This document shows, one piece after another, positions 32,670 to 41,643 of a stretch of 64,000 nt of DNA (position 1 is its first letter; each line of letters opens with the position of its first letter). Location: positions 558,001-622,000 of the forward strand of contig NZ_CP029008.1 in NCBI RefSeq assembly GCF_024585165.1, given 5' to 3'. Made by a program: the position numbers and the translations under genes. Source of the DNA: Bradyrhizobium sp. WBOS07 (GTDB lineage Bacteria; Pseudomonadota; Alphaproteobacteria; Rhizobiales; Xanthobacteraceae). The notes below the pieces were generated by a model. It saw only the letters and a list, made by a program, of their open reading frames with translations. It was not told the origin of the DNA and did no database searches.

Positions 32670-34328
32670 TCAGCCTACCGCCTTTACTGCCGACCGGCCC
32701 GCATTGCGGCCCGAGAACAGGCAGCCGCCGAGGAAGGTGCCTTCGAGCGAGCGATAGCCGTGCACGCCGCCGCCCCCAAAGCCGGCGGCTTCGCCGACCG
32801 CATAGAGGCCGGGAATGACGCTGCCCTCGCCGCCGAACACGCGGGAGTCGAGGTCGGTCTCGAAGCCGCCCAACGTCTTGCGGGTGAGGATGTTGAGCTT
32901 GACCGCGATCAGCGGTCCCTGCGCGGGATCCAGGATCCGGTGCGGGGAGGCGGTGCGGATCAGCCTGTCGCCGATATAGCGGCGCGCATTGTGGATGTTC
33001 ATCACCTGCGCGTCCTTGACGTAGGGATTGGCGATCTCGCGGTCGCGCGCCTCGATCTGCGTCCTGATATGGTCGAGCCTGAGGAGGTCGCTGCCGGCGA
33101 GCTTGTTCATCTCCGCAACGAGATCCTCGAGCTTGTCGCGCACGATGAAGTCGACACCATGGCGCTTGAACGCCTCCACCGGCGCCGGCGCGCCCTTGTT
33201 GGTGGCGCGGCGCAAGGTCATGCGCCAGCTCTTTCCCGTGAGGTCGGGATTCTGCTCCGAGCCCGACAGCGCGAACTCCTTCTTGATGATGCTCTGGGTC
33301 AGGATGAACCAGGAATAATCATAGCCAGTCGACATGATGTATTCGAGCTGGCCGAGCGTGTCGGAGCCGGGGAAGAGCGGCGCCGGCAGCCGCGTGCCGG
33401 TGGCGTCGAACCACATCGAGGAGGGCCCGGGCAGGATGCGGATGCCGTGGCGCGGCCAGATGGGATTCCAGTTCTGGATGCCCTCGACATAATGCCACAT
33501 GCGGTCGCGGTTGATCAGCCGCGCGCCGGTCTTTTCTGTGATGCCGATCATGCGGCCGTCGACATGTTCGGGCACGCCGGAGATCATGAATTTCGGGGGA
33601 TCGCCGAGCCGCTTCGGCCAGTTCTGCCGGACCAGCTCGTGATTGCCGCCGATGCCGCCGGAGGCCACGATCACGGCCTGCGCCTTCAGCGCGAACTCGC
33701 CGACCACATTGCGCGATGAGCTCTTGCCGCGCTCGACAGCGTCGGGGGCGAGGACGGCGCCGCTGACGCCGTCCACCGTGCCGTTGCTGATCGAGAGCGC
33801 GTCGACGCGGTGGCGGAACCTGAAGCTCAGCCGGCCGCTCTTCATCGCCTCGCGCGCGCGGCGCTCGAACAGCTCGACGATGCCGGGCCCGGTGCCCCAG
33901 GTGACGTGAAAGCGCGGTACCGAATTGCCGTGCCCCATCGCGTCGTAACCGCCGCGCTCGGCCCAGCCCACCACGGGAAAGAAGCGATGGCCCATCGCCC
34001 GCAACCAGGCGCGCTTCTCGCCGGCCGCGAAGGCGACATAGGCCTCGGCCCATTGCCGCGGCCAGAAATCGTCGTCGCGGTCGAAGCCGGCAGCGCCGAT
34101 CCAGTCCTGCATGGCGAGGTCGAAGCTATCCTTGATGCCGAGCCGGCGCTGCTCCGGCGAATCGACCAGGAACAGGCCGCCGAACGACCAGAACGCCTGG
34201 CCGCCAATCGACTGCTCGCCTTCCTGGTCGACCACGATGACGCGCTTGCCCGCGTCGGCAATCTCGGTGGCGGCCACGAGGCCCGACAGTCCCGCCCCGA
34301 CGATGATGACGTCTGTTTCCTCAGCCAT
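32670..34328 (-). CDS. FAD-binding dehydrogenase (3-ketosteroid dehydrogenase/fumarate reductase-like fold)
   Basis: A 552-residue flavoprotein. The N-terminal dinucleotide motif is DVIIVGAGLSGLVAATEIA (residues 6-24), followed by GGQAFWSFGGLF. A second FAD contact lies near the C-terminus (PGLYAVGEAAGFGGGGVHGYRSLEGTFLGGC, shown in parts: GLYAVGEAAGFGG and LEGTFLGG). It belongs to the FAD_binding_2 group of putative dehydrogenases; the substrate is unknown. The ATG at 34326-34328 follows a strong GGAGGGGG site. The 265 bases upstream (34329-34593) hold no gene and separate it from the divergent ClpP-like gene. Confidence 0.87.
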   Translation of the reverse strand: MAEETDVIIVGAGLSGLVAATEIADAGKRVIVVDQEGEQSIGGQAFWSFGGLFLVDSPEQRRLGIKDSFDLAMQDWIGAAGFDRDDDFWPRQWAEAYVAFAAGEKRAWLRAMGHRFFPVVGWAERGGYDAMGHGNSVPRFHVTWGTGPGIVELFERRAREAMKSGRLSFRFRHRVDALSISNGTVDGVSGAVLAPDAVERGKSSSRNVVGEFALKAQAVIVASGGIGGNHELVRQNWPKRLGDPPKFMISGVPEHVDGRMIGITEKTGARLINRDRMWHYVEGIQNWNPIWPRHGIRILPGPSSMWFDATGTRLPAPLFPGSDTLGQLEYIMSTGYDYSWFILTQSIIKKEFALSGSEQNPDLTGKSWRMTLRRATNKGAPAPVEAFKRHGVDFIVRDKLEDLVAEMNKLAGSDLLRLDHIRTQIEARDREIANPYVKDAQVMNIHNARRYIGDRLIRTASPHRILDPAQGPLIAVKLNILTRKTLGGFETDLDSRVFGGEGSVIPGLYAVGEAAGFGGGGVHGYRSLEGTFLGGCLFSGRNAGRSAVKAVG

Positions 34329-34593
34329 GCATGTCCCCCTCCATAGTTCCCCCCCTGTAATTGCCCGGATTGAAGCCGGCGGTTGTACCTGAGATCAAGG
34401 GTGCCGCGCGTAAGACCTCGTTAACTTGTTCCACTTTGGGATAGAGAGCCTCCGAGTGCAGCGCGGACGCAACACTGGATTTGAATTTGTTTTGAGCCAG
34501 CCGGCCTGCCTAGACAAAACCTCGGTTACGACGGACGCTAGCCGTGCATCACCACCTGACACGCAGATTCGAATTCGACTGGGGCGGGGGCCA

Positions 34594-35112
34594 ATGAAGT
34601 TTCTGACGGGGTTGCTTGCGGCGGTTCTGCTGATCGCTGGCATGGGGGCTTCTCACGCGGTGGTTCGGATCGCGGATGACCGCGGTGGCCGGATTGGAAC
34701 CTACGTCGACAAGTACCAGGATCTGCGTCAATCAGGCGAGACCGTCATCATCGACGGCCTGTGCGCTTCCGCCTGTACCATCGTCCTCGGGGCCATCCCG
34801 CATGACCGCATCTGCGTGACCTCGAGCGCGACGCTCGGCTTCCACGCCGCCTGGGATTTCGGCCGCAATGGGCGCGCCGTCACCAATCCCGAGGCGACCC
34901 AGATGCTCTATGCGATGTACCCCTCGCAGGTGAAGCGCTGGATCAGCCAGCGCGGCGGCCTCACCCCGCAGATGCTGTTCCTGAGGGGCAAGCAGCTCCA
35001 GGCCATGTACAAGCCCTGCTACATGGACGCGCAGGCCTCGACCATCAAGCCGTCGCGCCGCTCTCTTCCGCAAGCGGACCAGATCGAATCCGCCCGCGGC
35101 CAGCTGCGCTGA
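34594..35112 (+). CDS. Secreted ClpP-like (COG3904-type) protein
   Basis: A 172-residue protein with a signal peptide (MKFLTGLLAAVLLIAGMGASHA). The mature part has GETVIIDGLCASACTIVLGAIP (in pieces: VIIDGLCASACTIV) followed by ICVTSSATLGFHAAWD. The SAC segment resembles the catalytic Ser region of ClpP/crotonase-like serine hydrolases, and HAAWD may hold the His. Periplasmic location is inferred. ATG 34594 is chosen since the signal peptide starts there. Function is unknown. It is followed by a small membrane protein and an SCO protein on the same strand. Confidence 0.7.
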   Translation: MKFLTGLLAAVLLIAGMGASHAVVRIADDRGGRIGTYVDKYQDLRQSGETVIIDGLCASACTIVLGAIPHDRICVTSSATLGFHAAWDFGRNGRAVTNPEATQMLYAMYPSQVKRWISQRGGLTPQMLFLRGKQLQAMYKPCYMDAQASTIKPSRRSLPQADQIESARGQLR

Positions 35113-35222
35113 CGTTCTCGACCTGACCGGATCGTTCTGGCCCGCCGGCGGCGCCTTGCCCGCGGGCGGGCCAAAGCCTATCTGAAGGCCTGGAAACCGG
35201 GCCTTCGCCCTCGATCATTGTC

Positions 35223-35417
35223 ATGGCTCAACCCCTGCACCCGACGCATCCGTTACAGGACAATTCGTCCACTGCCGGCCGGACGCCGTCCGTGCTGCTG
35301 TGGGCGGGCGCGGCGACCTTTGGATTGCTCGTGCTCGGCGCGCTGGCGCTGTGGTTCCACTACGGCACGCAGATGTTCTTCGAAATGATCAGGACCGGCT
35401 TCGCCGCCTGCTTCTGA
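35223..35417 (+). CDS. Small single-span membrane protein
   Basis: A 64-residue protein with one strong hydrophobic segment (about residues 24-46, VLLWAGAATFGLLVLGALALW) and a short C-terminal tail. It starts 110 bases after the ClpP-like gene and ends 24 bases before the SCO gene, so it is probably cotranscribed with SCO and may assist oxidase biogenesis. No family is recognised. Confidence 0.65.
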   Translation: MAQPLHPTHPLQDNSSTAGRTPSVLLWAGAATFGLLVLGALALWFHYGTQMFFEMIRTGFAACF

Positions 35418-35441
35418 TCTCCGACAGGAAGTTTCCCGCTC

Positions 35442-36032
35442 ATGAGCTCCGCCACCCGTCCGCTGGTGATCGCGACCGCCTTCGCCGCAAGCCTCATCGT
35501 CGGGCTCCTGATCATGTTCTGGGCCATGGGCGGGATCAGCAAGGTGGCGCAGCCGGCTGCGATCGGCGGCCCGTTCCAGCTCACCGACCAGAACGGCAAG
35601 GCCGTCACCGACAAGAGCCTCAAGGGCAAGCCGACCCTGATCTTCTTCGGCTACACCCATTGCCCCGACGTCTGCCCGACCTCGCTGTTCGAGATCTCGG
35701 AAGTGCTGCGCGTGATGGGCAAGGATGCCGACAAGCTCAATGCCGTCTTCATCTCGGTCGATCCCGAGCGCGATACGCAGGCAGCGCTGAAGGACTATCT
35801 GTCGAGCTTCGATCCGCATCTTCAGGGCCTGTCCGGCGATCCCGCCGAGACTGCCAAGGTCATCACCTCCTACCGGGTTTACGCCAAGAAGATCCCGACC
35901 AAGGACGGCGACTACACCATGGACCATACCGCGCTGATCTACCTGATGGACCGCGACGGCCGCTTCGTCTCGCCGTTCAATCTGAAGCGGACGCCGGAAG
36001 AGGCGGCGGCGGAGTTGAAGAAGTATCTTTGA
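35442..36032 (+). CDS. SCO1/SenC family copper chaperone
   Basis: A 196-residue membrane-anchored thioredoxin-fold protein. The hydrophobic anchor is at about residues 6-30. The copper-binding CxxxC motif is THCPDVCPTS (about residues 72-81), and the conserved His lies in MDHTALIYL (about residue 164). SCO proteins deliver copper to the CuA site of cytochrome c oxidase or act as thiol-disulphide factors. ATG 35442 follows AGGAAG. It has no oxidase genes adjacent, so its target lies elsewhere. Confidence 0.94.
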   Translation: MSSATRPLVIATAFAASLIVGLLIMFWAMGGISKVAQPAAIGGPFQLTDQNGKAVTDKSLKGKPTLIFFGYTHCPDVCPTSLFEISEVLRVMGKDADKLNAVFISVDPERDTQAALKDYLSSFDPHLQGLSGDPAETAKVITSYRVYAKKIPTKDGDYTMDHTALIYLMDRDGRFVSPFNLKRTPEEAAAELKKYL

Positions 36033-36063
36033 AGGCCTCCGTTGGGGCGGCGCGCACCGCTGC

Positions 36064-36187
36064 ACCTCTCCCGCTTGCGGGAGAGGTCGCGCCGAAGGCG
36101 AGGGTGAGGGCTCTCTCCTCGAGGGTTCTCGCCCAGTGGAGACACCCTCTCCCCCGCCCTCCCCCGCAAGCCGGGTAGGGAGCGCAC
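36064..36187. repeat. Palindromic intergenic repeat, family D copy 1
   Basis: Contains cctctcccgcttgcgggaga, gtcgcgccgaaggcgagggt, gggctctctcctc and ccctctcccccgcc. Arms of this type recur at 44158-44281 (copy 2), in variant form at 49361-49517, and in the hairpin at 51402-51434. It lies after the SCO stop. Confidence 0.8.
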
Positions 36188-36271
36188 CTTGGCCGCATTC
36201 CGCGCTCGCGTTCCCGGCGGGATGGTCTATAACGCCCTCCGATCCCAACGAAATTCGTTCATTTCCGGCCG

Positions 36272-37207
36272 ATGGCTCCATCGCAACAGGCGAAATCGAC
36301 CAAATCTGCCCGTAGCTTGCTGACCGGGCTGGCGGCTGTCGCGTGCCTGCTCGCGAGCCTGCCCGCCGCCGAGGCCCAGGCTCCGGCCAAGCAGCCTCCG
36401 GCGGCACCCCAGGCCACGCCGCAGGTCGCGCCCCAGGCCGCCCCGCAGGCCGTGCCCGGGTTCTGGGACCCGCGGCGGCGGCCGGAACGGCCGGACCTGT
36501 CGCGCCTGACCGTGATCCGCTTCCTGACCGAGACCGATTATCCGCCGTTCAACTACACCGGCGCCGACGGCAACCCGGCCGGCTTCAACGTCGATCTCGC
36601 CCGCAGCCTGTGCGAGGAGATCAAGGTCACCTGCACGGTGCAGATGCGCCGCTTCGAGACGCTGGTCGACGCGCTCACCTCCAACCGCGGCGATGCCATC
36701 ATCGCCTCGATGGCGGTGAGCCCGCAGCTGCGCGCCCGGGTCGACTTCACCGATCCCTATTACCGCGTGCCGGCGCGCTTCGTCTCCCGCAAGGACGCGG
36801 TGATGCCGGAAATCCGGCCCGAATATCTCGAGGGCAAGAAGGTCGGCGTCATCGCCGGCTCCGCGCACGAGGCCTATCTCAAGGCCATGTTCACCGACGC
36901 GGAGCTGCACGCCTATCCAAGCGACGAGGCGATGCGCGCCGCTTTGCGCAAGGGCGAGGTCGATTTCATCTTCGGCGACGCCATCTCGCTGGCGTTCTGG
37001 ATCAACGGCACCGATTCCGGCGATTGCTGCGCCTTCTCCGGCGGCCCCTTCGTCGAGAGCCGCTTCTTCGGTGAGGGCATCGGCATCGCCGTGCGCAAGG
37101 GCAACGACGTGCTGCGCCAAGCCCTGAACTGGGCGCTGTTCCGGGTCTGGGAAAAGGGCCGCTACACCGATCTGTGGCTGCGCTATTTCTCGGTGAGCCC
37201 GTTCTAG
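36272..37207 (+). CDS. Periplasmic solute-binding protein, family 3 (amino-acid type)
   Basis: A 311-residue protein. The signal peptide has hydrophobic core LLTGLAAVACLLASLPAAEA, followed by a Pro/Ala/Gln repeat-rich linker (about residues 37-65). The family 3 binding fold follows, with TVIRFLTETDYPPFNYT, GDAIIASMAVSPQLRARVDFTDPYYRVPARFV and a C-terminal helix RQALNWALFRVW. It should deliver an amino acid or similar small polar solute to an ABC permease, but no permease or ATPase gene adjoins it. It might instead act as a stand-alone sensor. Two adjacent Cys (DCCAF) are unusual. ATG 36272 fits the signal peptide. Confidence 0.85.
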   Translation: MAPSQQAKSTKSARSLLTGLAAVACLLASLPAAEAQAPAKQPPAAPQATPQVAPQAAPQAVPGFWDPRRRPERPDLSRLTVIRFLTETDYPPFNYTGADGNPAGFNVDLARSLCEEIKVTCTVQMRRFETLVDALTSNRGDAIIASMAVSPQLRARVDFTDPYYRVPARFVSRKDAVMPEIRPEYLEGKKVGVIAGSAHEAYLKAMFTDAELHAYPSDEAMRAALRKGEVDFIFGDAISLAFWINGTDSGDCCAFSGGPFVESRFFGEGIGIAVRKGNDVLRQALNWALFRVWEKGRYTDLWLRYFSVSPF

Positions 37208-37233
37208 ATTCTGCGTGCAGCGAGCAAGCTGCC

Positions 37234-37310
37234 GTAGGGTGGGCAAAGGCGCGCAAGCGCCGTGCCCACGTCTTATGAACGGTGGGCACGCTTCGCTTTG
37301 CCCACCCTAC
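37234..37310. repeat. Perfect-ended palindrome, family E
   Basis: 77 bases with outer arms gtagggtgggcaaaggcg and cgctttgcccaccctac and inner arms cgtgcccac and gtgggcacg. Seen once in the window. It lies between the binding-protein stop and lysS and would fold into a long hairpin. Confidence 0.75.
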
Positions 37311-37405
37311 GATTCTCGCAATGACGGCGGAGGTGGCTGTTCGCCCCGCAACTTTTGCATTCTGGCGGGAAATCGCTATTTTCCGCGGCCCGGAGGCCCT
37401 TCTTG

Positions 37406-39049
37406 ATGTCCGTTATCGATCCCAGCATGAGCCCGAGCGATCTGCGTGCGCTCGCCGAACAATCCAACGCCTGGCCGTTCGAGCAGGCCAAGGCCATCGT
37501 CGCGCGGCTGAAGAAGAGCCCGAAGGACGAGGTGCTGTTCGAGACCGGATACGGGCCGTCCGGCCTGCCGCATATCGGCACGTTCGGCGAGGTCGCGCGC
37601 ACCTCGATGGTGCGGCACGCCTTCCGCGTGCTGACCGAGGACAAGGTCAAGACCCGCCTGCTTGCCTTCTCCGACGACATGGACGGCTTCCGCAAGGTGC
37701 CCGACAACGTCCCCAACAAGGAGATGCTGGCCGCGCATCTCGGCAAGCCGCTGACGCGGGTGCCGGATCCGTTCTCCAACGAGTACCCCTCGTTCGGGCA
37801 CCACAACAACGCGCGGCTGCGCGCCTTCCTCGATCATTTCGGCTTCGACTACGAGTTCGCGAGCTCGACCGATTACTACACGTCGGGCCGCTTCGACGCG
37901 ACGCTGCTCAAGATGCTCGCCGCCTACGACAAGGTGATGGAGATCATCCTGCCGACGCTGGGCCCCGACCGCCGCGCCACCTATTCGCCGTTCCTCCCTA
38001 TCAGCAAGACCACCGGCATCGTGCTGCAGGTGCCGATGATCCGCCGCGACGTCGCGGCCGGCACCGTGACCTATGTCGACCCCGATACCAACCAGGAGGT
38101 CGAGACGCCGGTCACCGGCGGCAACGTCAAGTGCCAGTGGAAGGCCGACTGGGCGATGCGCTGGGTCGCGCTCGGCGTCGACTACGAGATGGCCGGCAAG
38201 GACCTGATCGATTCCGTGAAGCTCTCAGGCGCGATCGCCAGGGCGCTCGGCGCCACGCCGCCGGAAGGCTTCAATTACGAGCTCTTCCTCGACGAGAAGG
38301 GCCAGAAGATCTCGAAGTCGAAGGGCAACGGCCTCACCATCGACGAGTGGCTGCGCTACGCCTCGCCGGAATCGCTGTCGCTGTTCATGTATCGCGAGCC
38401 GAAGGCGGCCAAGCGGCTGTATTTCGACGTCATTCCGCGCAACGTCGACGACTATCAGCAGTTCATCGACGGCTTTGCCAAGCAGGACGGCAAGCAGCAG
38501 CTCGGCAATCCGGTCTGGCACATCCACAACGGCAAGCCGCCGAAGGGCGACATGCCCGTGACCTTCCAGCTGCTGCTGACGCTGGTGTCGTCGTCGAACG
38601 CGGAGAATGCCGAGACGCTGTGGGGCTTCATCGGCCGCTATCGTCCCGGCGTGAGCCCGCAGACGCATCCCAAGCTGGACGCGATGGTCGGCTACGCCAT
38701 CAACTATTACCGCGACTTCGTCGCGCCGACGAAGCAGTTCCGCGTGCCGACCGACACCGAGCGCGCGGCGCTGCAGGACCTGCGCGATGCGCTGTCGCAG
38801 CTTCCGGCGGACGCCTCGGCCGAGGACATCCAGAACGTCGTCTACGAGATCGGCCGCCGCGAACCGTTCCTCGACCAGGTCAAGAAGGGCAAGGACGGCC
38901 GTCCCGGCGTCACGCTGGACTGGTTCAACATGCTCTACCAGGTGCTGCTCGGCCAGGAGAAGGGCCCGCGCTTCGGCTCCTTCGTCGCGGTCTACGGCGT
39001 GCAGAACGCGGTGAACATGATCGACGGCGCGCTGGCGCGGAGCGCGTGA
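37406..39049 (+). CDS. lysS: Lysyl-tRNA synthetase, class I
   Basis: A 547-residue enzyme of the archaeal-type class I fold. The HIGH-like motif is [10 protein letters not shown] (about residues 51-60), and the KMSKS-like motif is KISKSKGNG (about 293-301). A C-terminal domain rich in helices follows. It charges tRNA-Lys. Most bacteria use the unrelated class II enzyme; class I is standard in alphaproteobacteria and a few other groups. The start at 37406 has CGGAGG upstream. No class II copy is present in this window. A short repeat lies after the stop. Confidence 0.96.
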   Translation: MSVIDPSMSPSDLRALAEQSNAWPFEQAKAIVARLKKSPKDEVLFETGYGPSGLPHIGTFGEVARTSMVRHAFRVLTEDKVKTRLLAFSDDMDGFRKVPDNVPNKEMLAAHLGKPLTRVPDPFSNEYPSFGHHNNARLRAFLDHFGFDYEFASSTDYYTSGRFDATLLKMLAAYDKVMEIILPTLGPDRRATYSPFLPISKTTGIVLQVPMIRRDVAAGTVTYVDPDTNQEVETPVTGGNVKCQWKADWAMRWVALGVDYEMAGKDLIDSVKLSGAIARALGATPPEGFNYELFLDEKGQKISKSKGNGLTIDEWLRYASPESLSLFMYREPKAAKRLYFDVIPRNVDDYQQFIDGFAKQDGKQQLGNPVWHIHNGKPPKGDMPVTFQLLLTLVSSSNAENAETLWGFIGRYRPGVSPQTHPKLDAMVGYAINYYRDFVAPTKQFRVPTDTERAALQDLRDALSQLPADASAEDIQNVVYEIGRREPFLDQVKKGKDGRPGVTLDWFNMLYQVLLGQEKGPRFGSFVAVYGVQNAVNMIDGALARSA

Positions 39050-39081
39050 GAAACGCGTTGCCCTTCGCTCCACACGCGGCT

Positions 39082-39113
39082 GTCGTCCCGGCGAACGCCG
39101 GGACCCATACCGC
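39082..39113. repeat. Short repeat unit, family H
   Basis: A GC-rich hairpin (gtcccggcgaacgccgggac) followed by ccatacc, in the gap after lysS. The arms CCCGGCG and CGCCGGG pair. It is a likely partial member of a dispersed repeat; only one copy is seen here. Confidence 0.5.
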
Positions 39114-39188
39114 GTGATCTATCGGAGAGAGGCGGTCCTTGTACCGACGTAAGCGCAACTACGAACGCGGCGATACGCGGTCCCGCAG

Positions 39189-39842
39189 TCACTGGCTCGT
39201 CCACACGATCCGCGCGATCCACGCCACCTCGCCCGCCGCCATCGTGCGCACGGCTTGCGATGCGTTGAGCAATTGCAGCTCCAGGGCCTTCGCGGTGCGG
39301 CGCCTCAGCGTTGCGATCGTCACCTCGCCCGTCCTGCTTCGCACCACCACGCGATCGCCCTTGCGGATCGGCGCGCCCGGCGAGACCAGGACGATGTCGC
39401 CGTGGCGGTAAACGGGGGCAAGCTCATCGCCGGAGATCTCCAGCGCAAAGCCGTGGCTGTCCCCGGTGGCCGGAAGTGCAGTTTCGGTCCAGCCCTTGCC
39501 AGCGGGAAGGCCGGACTCGTCGAAGGCGCCGCTCCCGCCGGCCAGCGCGAAACGAAGCAGCGGTACCGAGCGGCCGTCGCCCGCGTCATCGTCGACCAGC
39601 CGCGCAAAGCTGTCGAACGAAGCGTCTGCCGCCGCCAACGCCTTGGCGATCGATTCGGTCGAGGGCCAGCGCTCGCGGCCGTCCGAGGTGACGCGCTTGG
39701 ACCTGTTGAAGGTGGTGGGATCGAGCCCGGCGCGCTTGGCGAGGCCGGACGGCGACAGACCGGCGCGCGCCGCCAGCCGATCCAGCGCGATCCAGATCTG
39801 GTCGTGAGTGAGTATCCTCTGCGCTTTGGCCTGCCTGACCAT
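39189..39842 (-). CDS. Helix-turn-helix repressor with S24-like fold, protease residues lost
   Basis: A 217-residue regulator. An N-terminal HTH (about residues 14-80: ARAGLSPSGLAKRAGLDPTTF) precedes a LexA/CI-like S24 domain (about 95-217). The catalytic Ser position (GDSM in LexA) reads GDEL, with Glu140. The general-base Lys (normally in a TVKRL-like strand) reads TIATL, with Ala177. It therefore looks unable to self-cleave and is not LexA. Target genes are unknown; the gene stands alone and minus, with DUF952/pyrD divergent. ATG 39840-39842 is chosen. Confidence 0.83.
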   Translation of the reverse strand: MVRQAKAQRILTHDQIWIALDRLAARAGLSPSGLAKRAGLDPTTFNRSKRVTSDGRERWPSTESIAKALAAADASFDSFARLVDDDAGDGRSVPLLRFALAGGSGAFDESGLPAGKGWTETALPATGDSHGFALEISGDELAPVYRHGDIVLVSPGAPIRKGDRVVVRSRTGEVTIATLRRRTAKALELQLLNASQAVRTMAAGEVAWIARIVWTSQ

Positions 39843-40055
39843 GCAAGGTCCAGCCCGTCGCAACTCAGGAAAACTGTCCTCAAATCAACCGGTTTTCCGC
39901 TTTTCGCGCAAGTGGCGGCGATTTCACCGGACCGGAAAGGCTTGAGGTCTTGAGTTCGGCAGGGGTGGCCTTTACGGTCGCGCCGGGGTTCTTGCAGACC
40001 CGCACGAGACGAAAAAACCCAAAAGACTCAAAGAGCAAACAGGGCTGCGCAAGCG

Positions 40056-40400
40056 GTGGTCAAGATCTACAAAATCTGTCCGGCCTCGGCCTGGCGTGAG
40101 GCGGAACGGCAGGGTGTCTACCGGGGCAGCGCCGACGATGCGCGCGACGGATTCATCCATTTCTCGACCGCCGATCAGGTTCCCGAGACCCTGCGCAAGC
40201 ACTATTTCGGGCAGCGCGCGCTGTTCCTGGTGGAGGTCGACGGCGACGCGCTCGGCGGCGAACTGCGCTGGGAGCGCTCGCGCAATGACGAGCTGTTTCC
40301 GCATCTCTATGGCGAGCTCGATCTCGGCGCCGTGATCACGGTGATGAACCTCAACATCCGCTCCGACGGCGGCCACGACGTTCCGGAGCTTGCCCCGTGA
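40056..40400 (+). CDS. DUF952 family protein
   Basis: A 114-residue protein with the DUF952 pattern: MVKIYKICPASAWREAERQG at the start, DGFIHFSTADQVPETLRKHYF in the middle, and the conserved FPHLYGELDLGAVI near the end. The family resembles glutathione-S-transferase-like folds and its function is not established. The start is GTG at 40056. Its stop overlaps the GTG start of pyrD (GTGA, 40397-40400), so the two are translationally coupled and probably cotranscribed. Confidence 0.85.
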   Translation: MVKIYKICPASAWREAERQGVYRGSADDARDGFIHFSTADQVPETLRKHYFGQRALFLVEVDGDALGGELRWERSRNDELFPHLYGELDLGAVITVMNLNIRSDGGHDVPELAP

Positions 40401-41494
40401 TCCGCGCTTTCGACGCCTTTTCCCTGCCGGTGCTGCGCTGGCTCGATCCGGAAGACGCGCATCGCCTGGCGATCCAGGGCCTGCGCTTCCTGCCGCCGGT
40501 CAAGCCGCGCGCCGACGACCCCAAGCTCGCGATGCGTGCCTTCGGGCTCAACTTTCCCAATCCGATCGGCATGGCCGCCGGCTTCGACAAGAGCGCGGAG
40601 GTGCCGGACGCGCTGCTGCGGCTCGGCTTCGGCTTCGTCGAGATCGGCTCGGTGACGCCGAAGCCGCAAGCGGGCAATCCGCGGCCGCGGCTGTTCCGGC
40701 TCGAGCGCGACGAGGCCATCATCAACCGCATGGGCTTCAACAATGACGGCGCGGACGTCGCCTTGCGCCGGCTCGCCGCGCGGGCGCAGCACGGCGGCAT
40801 CGTCGGCGTCAATGTCGGCGCCAATAAGGATTCAGTCGATCGCGTCGCCGATTACGTCAAGCTGATCGAGACCTTTGCGCCGGTCGCGAGCTACTTCACC
40901 GTCAACGTTTCCTCGCCGAACACGCCGGGCCTGCGCAATCTGCAGGAAGGCGCGCTGCTCGACGATCTCCTCGCGCGGGTGATCGACGCGCGCGAGCGTG
41001 TCAGGCAGAAGGCCGGCGACACGCCGGTGCTGCTCAAGATCGCGCCGGATCTCAGCCTCGCCCAGCTCGACGACGTCGTGCAGGTCGCGCGCTCGCGCCG
41101 GGTCGACGGCATGGTCGTGTCGAACACGACGATCTCCCGGCCGAGCACGCTGCGGGAGGAGACGCGGGCCAAGGAGCAAGGCGGCCTGTCGGGCCGGCCG
41201 CTGTTCCGCCTGTCGACGCGGATGGTTGCGGAGACCTATGTGCGCGTCGAGGGCGCGTTCCCCCTGATCGGCGTCGGCGGCGTGGATTCCGGCGGCGCCG
41301 CCTTGACCAAGATCCGCGCCGGCGCCAGCCTGATCCAGCTCTATTCGTCGCTGGTCTACAAGGGCCTCGGCCTCGTCGACGAGATCAAGCGCGACCTCAC
41401 CTCGACGCTGCTCCGCACCGGGCGGGATTCCTTATCCGAGATCGTCGGAGCGGATGCCGCGACGCTCACGGCGGAAGACTGGCCGGGGTTGTAA
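40397..41494 (+). CDS. pyrD: Dihydroorotate dehydrogenase, class 2 (quinone-dependent)
   Basis: A 365-residue flavoprotein. FMN/orotate-binding motifs are FPNPIGMAAGFDKSAEVPD (about residues 54-72), NRMGFNNDG, NVSSPNTPGLRNLQ (catalytic Ser) and the C-terminal GVGGVDSGGAALTKI. Class 2 enzymes are membrane associated and pass electrons to ubiquinone; the N-terminal helix (VLRWLDPEDAHRLAI) fits that. It oxidises dihydroorotate to orotate. Start GTG overlaps the DUF952 stop. pyrE is unlinked, 14 kb upstream. Confidence 0.96.
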   Translation: MIRAFDAFSLPVLRWLDPEDAHRLAIQGLRFLPPVKPRADDPKLAMRAFGLNFPNPIGMAAGFDKSAEVPDALLRLGFGFVEIGSVTPKPQAGNPRPRLFRLERDEAIINRMGFNNDGADVALRRLAARAQHGGIVGVNVGANKDSVDRVADYVKLIETFAPVASYFTVNVSSPNTPGLRNLQEGALLDDLLARVIDARERVRQKAGDTPVLLKIAPDLSLAQLDDVVQVARSRRVDGMVVSNTTISRPSTLREETRAKEQGGLSGRPLFRLSTRMVAETYVRVEGAFPLIGVGGVDSGGAALTKIRAGASLIQLYSSLVYKGLGLVDEIKRDLTSTLLRTGRDSLSEIVGADAATLTAEDWPGL

Positions 41495-41512
41495 GGCAGT
41501 CGCCTGCCCCGG

Positions 41513-41639
41513 ACGCAGCAGCACGCCGTCTTCGGCGTGGTGCACTGCAGAGCCGGGGCCCATATGGCAGCGACTTCGGGCAGAGATGGGTCCCGGCTCT
41601 ACGCAGCAGCGTTTCACGCTGCAGCGCGTCCGGGACACG
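41513..41639. repeat. Intergenic repeat, family C copy 5
   Basis: Lies between pyrD and the convergent MATE gene. It carries agccggggcccatatgg in the centre and gcagcgcgtccgggacacgg at the right, plus the shared gtcccggctct block. It is the most diverged member of the family. Confidence 0.75.
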
Positions 41640-41643
41640 GACG

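Noticed and set aside
36272-37207. A complete amino-acid ABC importer
   Set aside because: Only the binding protein is present; the flanks are a repeat with SCO on one side and lysS on the other.
39189-39842. LexA
   Set aside because: N-terminal HTH does not match LexA and both protease residues are missing.
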